From Cyanobacteria bacterium UBA11370 (GTDB lineage: Bacteria > Cyanobacteriota > Cyanobacteriia > Cyanobacteriales > Coleofasciculaceae), in NCBI GenBank assembly GCA_003486645.1, contig DNGI01000512.1, positions 11,908 through 17,764 on the forward strand: a stretch of 5,857 nt of DNA, given 5' to 3'. The notes under the pieces were generated by a model that was not told the DNA's origin, ran no database searches, and saw only the letters and a list, made by a program, of their open reading frames with translations. Of this stretch, positions 1 through 5,780 are shown in pieces. Every line of letters begins with the position of its first letter. Within the stretch, counting starts at the first letter, position 1. A program made the translations under genes and the position numbers.

Positions 1-47
1 ATGTGGCAGCGGATGGGGTAACGGATGTAACGGATATAACAGATGAT
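1..47 (+). repeat. Composite 33-bp repeat, left copy (forward), inside the Rieske flavoprotein gene
   Basis: Blocks read as ATGTGGCA (1-8, truncated by the window edge), GCGGATGGGGTA (9-20), ACGGATGTA (21-29), ACGGATATA (30-38) and a decayed ACAGATGAT (39-47). All follow the pattern (A/G)CGGAT plus 3 or 6 bases, and all are multiples of three, so they keep the reading frame. Positions 2-34 match 5792-5824 at the far end with one mismatch (G15 versus T). Translated in frame the array gives Asp-rich residues (D4, D8, D11, D14, D15). Confidence 0.85.
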
Positions 48-1106
48 TTACCTGTAGAAAGAGAAGCTGCTGAAAGAACCAATAACCCATCCGCTACATC
101 CGCTAAAAAATCCGTTGCCACATCCGCTACATCCGCTAAAAAATCCGCTGCCACATCCGCTAAAAAATCCGTTGCCACGGAATATTATGGGGCTGGCGAT
201 AGGGTTTTTGCAATACAACCAGGAGAAACTGAAGCAATTTCTCTAACCTGTACTCATCAAGGTTGTACTGTACAGAAACAATCGGATGGCAAATTTATCT
301 GTCCTTGTCATGGTGCAGTTTATAATGATAAAGGGCGGGTAATTTCAGGCCCAGCTAAACGGAATTTACCTCGATTTAAAATTGCTCAACGCACGAAAGA
401 TGAAGTTCAATTGGTAGGAATTGCTTCTCCGTCTCCTACGCTTCAAGAAACACTTCAGGCGGATTATTATGTTTTTGCGACTGATGTTCCCGGAGTTCAC
501 CAGTTGTTTAAATTATCTGATGGTGAGGTAAATCAGCAAGTATTAACTCAGGTAGAAAAATTAGCCATTGCTGATCCGTTTGCTGTTGCTCGCTTCTGGT
601 TTGACCGAGATTTTGAGTGGGAATATAGCAATTTTACCTCATTATCTGGCTATCAACTTACCGATAGTATTACTCTTTATCATCGAATTCAAGATCAGTT
701 TATTGCTTGGCATCAAAAAACCGGAGGTAGTGTTGTGGAGTTACACGCTTATTGTTATAAGGAAAAACAATTTCCGGATCAACAAGCTTTACTTACAACC
801 TTTGAACAGGAACTCTATGAAATTGTGCCGGAACTGAAGGAAGCGACTCTATTGCACCAGGAATTAGTTAATCAGAAAAATTTCTCAGGCTATCCTCCCA
901 ATAGTTATGCTGATCGTCCCGAAACGTCTACCTGTGTTCCTAATCTTATGTTTGCTGGAGATTGGGTGAAAATGCCGTTTCCTTGTGGTTTAATGGAACG
1001 GGCGGTTAGTAGTGGATTACTGGCAGCGAATGAGATTTTACATCGGGAAGGATTGCAGAGGCGATCGCTCTTTTCCGTCAATCCCACCGGAATTTTAAAA
1101 CTATAG
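1..1106 (+). CDS. FAD-dependent oxidoreductase with internal Rieske [2Fe-2S] domain, carotenoid ring-modifying type (5' partial)
   Basis: The reading frame (codons starting at position 3) is open from the left edge to TAG at 1104-1106. Numbering from the codon at 3: residues 1-58 are low-complexity linker made by repeats; about 60-140 form a Rieske domain with CTHQGC at 83-88 and CPCHG at 100-104. The predicted cluster ligands are C83, H85, C100 and H103, and C88/C102 form the usual disulfide pair. Then follows a flavoprotein half: DYYVFATDVPG at 154-164 and the C-terminal FAD-contact region AGDWVKMPFP then LMERA at 318-334. That ending resembles carotene desaturase/methyltransferases CrtU/CruE (aromatic carotenoids) and Sll0254-type lycopene cyclase/dioxygenase, which also carry a Rieske domain inside a flavoprotein. 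The GxGxxG nucleotide-binding N-terminus is missing, so the GTG at 3 is unlikely to be the true start; the gene should continue upstream. Substrate cannot be decided between these relatives. It is convergent with the kinase gene. Confidence 0.82.
   Translation, partial: VAADGVTDVTDITDDLPVEREAAERTNNPSATSAKKSVATSATSAKKSAATSAKKSVATEYYGAGDRVFAIQPGETEAISLTCTHQGCTVQKQSDGKFICPCHGAVYNDKGRVISGPAKRNLPRFKIAQRTKDEVQLVGIASPSPTLQETLQADYYVFATDVPGVHQLFKLSDGEVNQQVLTQVEKLAIADPFAVARFWFDRDFEWEYSNFTSLSGYQLTDSITLYHRIQDQFIAWHQKTGGSVVELHAYCYKEKQFPDQQALLTTFEQELYEIVPELKEATLLHQELVNQKNFSGYPPNSYADRPETSTCVPNLMFAGDWVKMPFPCGLMERAVSSGLLAANEILHREGLQRRSLFSVNPTGILKL
83..178 (-). repeat. Composite 33-bp repeat, inverted array inside the Rieske flavoprotein gene
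   Basis: On the + strand two 33-bp units lie in tandem, 90-122 and 123-155, differing at one base (GTT versus GCT), followed by a partial unit at 156-178 that lacks the 9-bp block. Each unit is TCCGCTACA, TCCGCTAAAAAA, TCCG(T/C)TGCCACA. The reverse complement is the same block series as at the window ends, with the middle block carrying TTTTTTA instead of TTGGGTA. A leftover block of the other subtype (TAACCCA) is visible at 83-89. Units 90-122 and 2-34 are inverted repeats, 26 of 33 matching. In frame it encodes an Ala/Ser/Thr/Lys linker with lysine pairs at residues 35-36, 46-47 and 54-55. Confidence 0.85.
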
Positions 1107-1133
1107 TGGTTTTCAAGCTCAAACCTCAAAATC

Positions 1134-1170
1134 TCCCCCCCACTCCCCACTCCCCACTCCCTACTCCCCA
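1134..1170 (-). repeat. Heptanucleotide STRR (TCCCCAC / GTGGGGA) tandem repeat
   Basis: The + strand reads a C-rich lead-in TCCCCCCCAC (1134-1143), then TCCCCAC (1144-1150), TCCCCAC (1151-1157), the variant TCCCTAC (1158-1164) and TCCCCA (1165-1170). This is the short tandemly repeated repetitive (STRR) type known from many filamentous cyanobacteria. It fills most of the gap between the two convergent genes and runs 10 bp into the kinase gene: the kinase stop codon (CTA at 1161-1163 on the + strand) is the variant base of the TCCCTAC unit. Confidence 0.85.
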
Positions 1171-3152
1171 TTTTCTTCTTCAATAGGCAATATGATCGCA
1201 AACTCGACTCCCTGTCCAAATTCAGAAATGACTTCTATTTTTCCCTTGTGCTTTTCAACAATTTGGTAACAAATTGCCAATCCCATTCCTGTCCCTTTCC
1301 CCACGGGTTTCGTCGTGAAAAAGGGATCGAATAGCTTCTCTTGAATGTCTACTGGAATCTCTCTGCCGTTATTCCAAATTTTCACCAGAATGGAGCGATC
1401 GCCTACCTTATGCGTTTGAATGATAATCGTCGGTTTAAATTTCCCGATTTCTTCTTGTTGCAAGTTTCGTCTTTCTTCTAAGGCATCAATTGCATTGGTG
1501 AGGACATTGAGAAATACCTGATTGAGTTGTGCGGGGTAACAGTTAATTCGCGGCAAAGGTTCGTATTTTTTAATGACATTAATTTGTCGATTGAGTCGAT
1601 TATTCAGGATCAAGAGTGTGTTTTCAAGTCCTTCATGAATATCCACTGCTTTCATCTGTGCTTCATCAAGGCGAGAAAATTTCCGCAGGGATACAACAAT
1701 TTCCTGAATTCGTTCTGCTCCCATCCTTAAGGATGACAGTAGTTTTGGCATATCCTGGGTTAAAAAATCCAGATCGATCTCTTCAAGATAATCTTGAATC
1801 ACAGGAGTTGGCGAAGGGTATTCTTGCCGATAGAGACGGATTAATTCAAGTAAATCTTGAGTTGAACTTTTGGCATATTCCAGATTGCCATAGATAAAGT
1901 TAATTGGGTTATTAATTTCATGAGCAATACCAGCAACCATCTGTCCTAAACTGGACATTTTTTCACTTTGAACCAGTTGCGCTTGGGTTTGTTGAAGTTC
2001 TCGGAGTGCTTGGGTTAATTCTTGAGTTCGTTCTTCAACTCGTTGTTCTAATGTTTGACGCGCTAATTTGAGTTCTTCAGTGTAGTCTCCTACACACTCC
2101 ACAAGTTGATTAAGAGAGGTGGCTAATAACCCAACTTCATCTTCAGTTGTAACTGGAGTGCGGAGGTTGAAATTGGATTCTTGGACAATTGCTTTGGCTA
2201 CTTGTGTCACATTTTCTAAAGGACGAGCGATCGCATCCCTCGTAATCAACGCCAGCACAACGGCAATTCCTACTGATAGGATTATACTGAAAACCATGAT
2301 TTGTAATCGCAGTTCCTCAGCGTGTTCCAGTTTGTGATTCGCGGCGATTTGTTGAAGTTCCGCGAATTCTTTTGCCTCGTTTAAACGGTTGGAGAGATAT
2401 TCAAATTGAACGGTTATCTCTGTCGATGATTTCCACCTCATGAAATTCAAAAGCTGTTGTTGGAGGTTCTGGATCTCTTCGGGTTTCAAGTTATCAGAAT
2501 TGATTTGTTTCCAGAGATATTGAACGAGTTGATTGTAAGACTCTACATTAGTTTCATAGTCCTTTAATAAGCTCTTTAATTCGGTGGAATTAATGGCTAA
2601 ATGATGGGGATTTGTTTCGATAAACTCCTCAATCTCTAATAACAAACTTTTCCCCGATTTCATCGCTGCCAAAAACTTAGTCATTTCAGCATCAAATCGG
2701 CTTGACTGTCCCAAGACACCAACCAACTGTTGAGGATGCGATCGCACACTAGCAACCGTATTCTCTAAATCGCTGAGAAGGTGTTGCTGCTGATCGGCAA
2801 TCGTTAATTCATGTTGAGCCTGTTCTTGGTAGTAATTTCCCAACACCAAACCCCCAATTGTTCCTAAAATCGATACCCCAATCGCTAAGGAATACCCATA
2901 ACCAATTTTTTGGGCAATACTTAAGCGTCGAATCCAACCTTTTATCAATGGCAATGGTAAAAGGGTTATAGGGTTTCGATAACTCCCTGAATTTTGTCGC
3001 TTAGTAATAGCGAGATTATTAGCAATTTTTGGGGGATGTCGGGAGTTGGAAAACAGCATAAAATTTACATTTGGTTCGCCAATTTTTCTAGATGTAGATA
3101 AGTAGTTACCTGACCTTTGATGCCGTGATTGTAGCCAGTCGCTTTTGGTCAT
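1161..3152 (-). CDS. Membrane-bound sensor histidine kinase (HAMP, HisKA, HATPase_c), orphan
   Basis: 663 residues. Order: a basic N-terminal stretch (1-80); TM1 about 83-107; a helical extracytoplasmic sensor segment about 108-282 with no recognised ligand domain; TM2 about 283-303; HAMP about 304-357; coiled coil 358-398; H-box GIAHEINNPINFI with phosphoacceptor H411; N-box around NQVFLNVLTNAIDAL (544-558); F-box FDPFFTTKP (608-616); G2 box GKGTGMGLA (618-626). The protein should sense a signal at the inner membrane and pass phosphate to a response regulator, none of which is encoded in the window. The G1 box is unusual: NNGRE (594-598) where DxGxG is expected. Start: ATG at 3152 is the longest and lies 52 bp below a TATAAT box, but it has no Shine-Dalgarno; ATG at 3059 (M32) or TTG at codon 69 are alternatives, the last placing TM1 near the N-terminus. 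The gene ends inside a heptanucleotide repeat. Confidence 0.92.
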   Translation of the reverse strand: MTKSDWLQSRHQRSGNYLSTSRKIGEPNVNFMLFSNSRHPPKIANNLAITKRQNSGSYRNPITLLPLPLIKGWIRRLSIAQKIGYGYSLAIGVSILGTIGGLVLGNYYQEQAQHELTIADQQQHLLSDLENTVASVRSHPQQLVGVLGQSSRFDAEMTKFLAAMKSGKSLLLEIEEFIETNPHHLAINSTELKSLLKDYETNVESYNQLVQYLWKQINSDNLKPEEIQNLQQQLLNFMRWKSSTEITVQFEYLSNRLNEAKEFAELQQIAANHKLEHAEELRLQIMVFSIILSVGIAVVLALITRDAIARPLENVTQVAKAIVQESNFNLRTPVTTEDEVGLLATSLNQLVECVGDYTEELKLARQTLEQRVEERTQELTQALRELQQTQAQLVQSEKMSSLGQMVAGIAHEINNPINFIYGNLEYAKSSTQDLLELIRLYRQEYPSPTPVIQDYLEEIDLDFLTQDMPKLLSSLRMGAERIQEIVVSLRKFSRLDEAQMKAVDIHEGLENTLLILNNRLNRQINVIKKYEPLPRINCYPAQLNQVFLNVLTNAIDALEERRNLQQEEIGKFKPTIIIQTHKVGDRSILVKIWNNGREIPVDIQEKLFDPFFTTKPVGKGTGMGLAICYQIVEKHKGKIEVISEFGQGVEFAIILPIEEENGE

Positions 3153-3204
3153 TTCAACACAGTATCGGCATTTGCCAACCCATCAAGTTAGGCTTGGAAA
3201 CAAA

Positions 3205-3233
3205 ATTATAGCCATAGAAAAGCTATAAAATCA
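3205..3233 (-). promoter_or_regulatory. Candidate sigma-70-type promoter for the histidine kinase gene
   Basis: ATTATA at 3205-3210 is a perfect TATAAT on the - strand. Seventeen bases upstream the -35 position (3228-3233) reads TGATTT, a poor match to TTGACA. Transcription would start near 3198, leaving a leader of about 45 bases before ATG 3152. The weak -35 overlaps a 15-bp palindrome, which fits a regulated promoter but does not prove it. Confidence 0.4.
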
Positions 3234-3239
3234 TTTTAT
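3225..3239. promoter_or_regulatory. Perfect 15-bp AT-rich palindrome, possible operator
   Basis: ATAAAAT, a central C, then ATTTTAT: seven-base arms with no mismatch. It overlaps the predicted -35 region of the kinase promoter, where a repressor or activator dimer could bind. AT-rich DNA produces such palindromes by chance more often than mixed sequence, so the call is tentative. Confidence 0.25.
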
Positions 3240-3336
3240 GAATTTTTAGAGGGTATTTACAAAAAGTTTTGATTTAGTTTTCGTGGTAATATAAAGTTTC
3301 AGTGAAGTTAAACGGAAAAATTTTATCGTGATCCTC

Positions 3337-3365
3337 TCTCAAGGTCTATGCTAGAAACCTTGAGA
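3337..3365. other. 9-bp inverted repeat, hairpin or operator candidate
   Basis: TCTCAAGGT (3337-3345) and ACCTTGAGA (3357-3365) are perfect inverted arms around an 11-base spacer. There is no T-run directly after it on either strand, so it does not look like an intrinsic terminator. Its position about 280 bp before the SLH-hydrolase start would suit a regulator site or a leader hairpin. Confidence 0.35.
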
Positions 3366-3545
3366 ATCTCTTCAACGAATCTGACCCACTCAGTAGATTT
3401 AATCGCTCTATTTAATAAGCATTAGTAACTAGCCCAACTCTTATGAAGATATCTAATGTTGATTAAAGTTTAGTTAAGATATGTTTACGAAACGAAGAGA
3501 CTCTAAATCGAACGAGGAAAACACTCAAAGGTTCAAGGAGTTTCA

Positions 3546-3584
3546 ATGCCTTTTCTCTTTCCCCTTCGCCTTTTCCCTGAATAA
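3546..3584 (+). CDS. Possible 12-residue leader ORF with strong ribosome binding site
   Basis: ATG at 3546 is preceded by AAGGAG (3535-3540) with a 5-base gap, the best Shine-Dalgarno-like site in the region. It encodes MPFLFPLRLFPE and stops at TAA 3582-3584, 62 bases before the hydrolase ATG. The coding bases are a pyrimidine-rich, partly repeated stretch (GCCTTTTC twice), so the ORF could be accidental. A small hairpin follows at 3587-3602 (AACAT and ATGTT around a 6-base loop). Whether it is translated is unknown. Confidence 0.2.
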   Translation: MPFLFPLRLFPE

Positions 3585-3646
3585 GAAACATGAAAAAATG
3601 TTAAGATCAAGGTTAAAATCGAGCCAAGCTCTAGCTCTGATTAACA

Positions 3647-5662
3647 ATGGTATTTGCGTCTACTCCCTTCTTTGATCTTCAAAATCATTGGGCACGCTTA
3701 TTTATTGAAGCCTTAGCCCAGCGTGGTACTGTAAGTGGGTTTCCTAACGGGACATTTCGCCCCAACAATTCAATGACTCGCGCCGAATTTGCGGCGATTA
3801 TCAGTAAAGCCTTTCCCAAACCCTCGCAGCGGCAGTATATCCCCTTTCTTGATATCCCTTCAACCCATTGGGCGGCGGGTGTGATTCAAAAGGCGTATGA
3901 AATCGGATTTATTAGTGGATTTCCCGATCAGCGCTTTCGTCCAGATGACCGAATTTCTAGAGTACAGGTTTTAGTTTCCCTAATTAATGGTTTAGAAATT
4001 GCCTCAAAAGTAAAATCTGACCTAGTAACCGTACTTCCTCATATTTATCAAGATGCGATCGCAATTCCTCCCTATGCAACGGATGAGATCGCCATTGCTA
4101 CTCGTGCCGGATTAGTGGCAAACTATCCTAATCTCAATTTTCTTGCTCCGAATCTAGCTGCAACTCGTGCGGATGTAGCCGTTTTTATCTATCAAGCCTT
4201 AGTTTATTTGGGTCAAGCTGCACCGATTCCATCCAATTATATTGTCGTTCCCCCAGTTGCAGGAACATTACGTCAAATCATCTCCCCAAGTCATCGTCGA
4301 GAGTTTCGAGGTGCGTGGGTGACAACCGCATGGAATAGTGATTGGCCATCAAAACCTGGACTTCCAGTTGAACAACAGAAAGCCGAACTTGTTACTATTT
4401 TAAATCAACTAAAAGGGCTAAATTTTAATGCTCTAATTCTTCAAGTACGACCTGAAGGAGATGCCTTTTATTCTTCCCAATTGGAACCTTGGAGTGCTTG
4501 GTTAACCGGAACTCAAGGAAAAGCACCGAATCCATTTTACGACCCCTTGGAGTTTGCGATCGCCGAATCCCACAAACGCAATATTGAACTTCACGCCTGG
4601 TTCAACCCCTACCGTGCCAAAATTTCGGTTAATAATCCCCCCAATAGTCGTCCTCATATTGCCATTACAAATCCCGATGTAGTTTACCGTTGGGGTAATC
4701 AATTATGGATGGACCCAGGCGCAAAAGTCGTTCAAGACCGGGCATACAATGTCATTCTTGATGTTGTGCGTCGCTATGATATAGATGGCATTCATCTTGA
4801 TGATTATTTCTATCCCTATCCGATTGCCGGGAAAGCCTTTCCTGATAGCGCCAGCTACGCAACCTATAAATCAGTTGGGGGTAAATTAAACTTAGGTGAT
4901 TGGCGTAGGGATAATGTAAATAAAATGGTTCAACGCCTATCCGAAGGGATTAGATCAACCAAACAGTATGTCAAATTTGGGATTAGTCCATTTGGCATTT
5001 ACCGTCCCGGACAACCACCGCAAATTAAAGGATTAGATGCTTACAATGTCCTCTATGCTGATGCCAAAAAATGGCTAGACGAAGGCTGGATTGATTATAT
5101 CGCCCCCCAACTGTATTGGCGGATTGACCAAAAAGCTCAAAGTTATCCCGTATTACTGAAATGGTGGGCAGAAAATAATCCTAAAAACCGACATATTTAT
5201 ACCGGAAATAATTTAACCCAATTGGATGGAAAAAGTTGGAAGGTTCAGGAAATTACCAAGCAAGTTGAGATTAGTCGGAGTTTGTATGGCAACTGGTCGA
5301 TGGGAAATATCTTTTTCAGTATGAATGCGTTGAGTAAGAATCGCCAGGGGATTTATAACACCCTCAAGTCCTCAGTTTATCCTCAACCTTCACTCGTTCC
5401 CAAAATGGGATGGCGAGATGCCATACCCCCCTTACCTCCAACTAATTTAGAAGTGAAAAACCGCCAGCTTAGTTGGAAAGCGGCTAATGATAAGGACGTT
5501 CGTTCTTGGACGCTTTATAAACAGAATGGTGGAACTTGGACGCTTGAACAACTCTTATCAGGAACAACCAGAATGGTAACAGTTGAACCGGGAAATTATG
5601 CCCTGTGTGCCGTGGATAGAATGGCAAATGAGAGTGCAGGTGTGGTTATTTCAGTCAGTTGA
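3647..5662 (+). CDS. SLH-domain protein with GHL10 (DUF187) glycosyl hydrolase domain
   Basis: 671 residues. Three SLH repeats come first: about 8-56 (HWA at 14-16, GFPNGTFRPN, TRAE at 44-47), about 64-116 (HWA at 74-76, GFPDQRFRPD, diverged SRVQ at 104-107) and about 131-188 (TRAD at 173-176). The GHL10 domain runs about 218-560: REFRGAWVTT at 218-227, LILQVRPEGDAFY at 263-275, ELHAWFNPYR at 314-323, and DGIHLDDYFYP at 380-390 with D385/D386 as likely catalytic or substrate acids, then FGISPFGIYRPG and IDYIAPQLYW (482-491). A FN3-like module closes the protein (about 596-671). SLH repeats normally bind cell-wall polymers; the family includes E. coli DigH (YddW), which cleaves denuded peptidoglycan glycan strands, so a wall-glycan substrate is a reasonable inference. 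ATG 3647 is the first possible start because TGA at 3638-3640 is in frame; the SLH begins at once, with no signal peptide and no Shine-Dalgarno. Confidence 0.93.
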   Translation: MVFASTPFFDLQNHWARLFIEALAQRGTVSGFPNGTFRPNNSMTRAEFAAIISKAFPKPSQRQYIPFLDIPSTHWAAGVIQKAYEIGFISGFPDQRFRPDDRISRVQVLVSLINGLEIASKVKSDLVTVLPHIYQDAIAIPPYATDEIAIATRAGLVANYPNLNFLAPNLAATRADVAVFIYQALVYLGQAAPIPSNYIVVPPVAGTLRQIISPSHRREFRGAWVTTAWNSDWPSKPGLPVEQQKAELVTILNQLKGLNFNALILQVRPEGDAFYSSQLEPWSAWLTGTQGKAPNPFYDPLEFAIAESHKRNIELHAWFNPYRAKISVNNPPNSRPHIAITNPDVVYRWGNQLWMDPGAKVVQDRAYNVILDVVRRYDIDGIHLDDYFYPYPIAGKAFPDSASYATYKSVGGKLNLGDWRRDNVNKMVQRLSEGIRSTKQYVKFGISPFGIYRPGQPPQIKGLDAYNVLYADAKKWLDEGWIDYIAPQLYWRIDQKAQSYPVLLKWWAENNPKNRHIYTGNNLTQLDGKSWKVQEITKQVEISRSLYGNWSMGNIFFSMNALSKNRQGIYNTLKSSVYPQPSLVPKMGWRDAIPPLPPTNLEVKNRQLSWKAANDKDVRSWTLYKQNGGTWTLEQLLSGTTRMVTVEPGNYALCAVDRMANESAGVVISVS

Positions 5663-5780
5663 GTTTTGAATTAAAGAAAATTTGGGTTTTACTGAACTTA
5701 GAACTCACATTCCGCAGATATTAAACCCGATCTACTGATGAATTACTACGGCAGTGCCGACTGATGCCCAATCAAATAAC

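Larger units (their letters stand above)
3153..3646. other. Divergent intergenic region between kinase and SLH-hydrolase genes
   Basis: 494 bp without a supported long gene. It is AT-rich and holds, from left to right: a 7-bp-arm imperfect dyad at 3175-3197 (CCAACCC and GGCTTGG, one mismatch) near the predicted kinase transcript start; a TATAAT box reading toward the kinase; a perfect 15-bp AT palindrome at 3225-3239; a 9-bp-arm dyad at 3337-3365; and a pyrimidine-rich stretch at 3549-3578 with GCCTTTTC twice. A 64-codon ORF can be read from ATG 3481 to 3675, but it overlaps the hydrolase start in another frame and has no family features, so I do not call it. For the + strand, TTGATT (3269-3274) and TATAAA (3290-3295) are 15 bp apart, too weak to call a promoter. 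Confidence 0.7.
1061..4563. repeat. Six dispersed HIP1 octamers (GCGATCGC)
   Basis: Exact copies of the palindrome GCGATCGC start at 1061, 1395, 2227, 2738, 4055 and 4556. All fall within the three coding regions and none in the intergenic stretches. Six in 5.9 kb is far above random expectation for an octamer and is the well-known signature of many cyanobacterial chromosomes; function is not established. The span given is from the first to the last copy. Confidence 0.95.

Noticed and set aside
83..178. CRISPR array
   Set aside because: The units are contiguous with no unique spacers and lie in frame inside a gene.
568..837. 89-codon + strand ORF with a hydrophobic start
   Set aside because: It is an out-of-frame reading within the flavoprotein gene, whose own frame carries recognisable motifs across the whole stretch.
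1108..1125. GGTTT / AAACC hairpin between the convergent genes as a terminator
   Set aside because: The stem has only five pairs, mostly A-T, and no T-run follows directly on either strand.
905..1219. 104-codon ORF on the - strand
   Set aside because: It lies antisense to the end of the Rieske gene and over the STRR; it has no family features and is a shadow.
3481..3675. 64-codon + strand ORF before the SLH hydrolase, considered as a lost signal peptide
   Set aside because: It overlaps the hydrolase start in another frame and its C-terminal part does not have a clear basic, hydrophobic, AxA signal-peptide layout.
5749..5759. Palindrome CGGCAGTGCCG after the hydrolase gene as a terminator
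   Set aside because: Only five-base arms with a single-base centre and no T-run; no loop room for an RNA hairpin.
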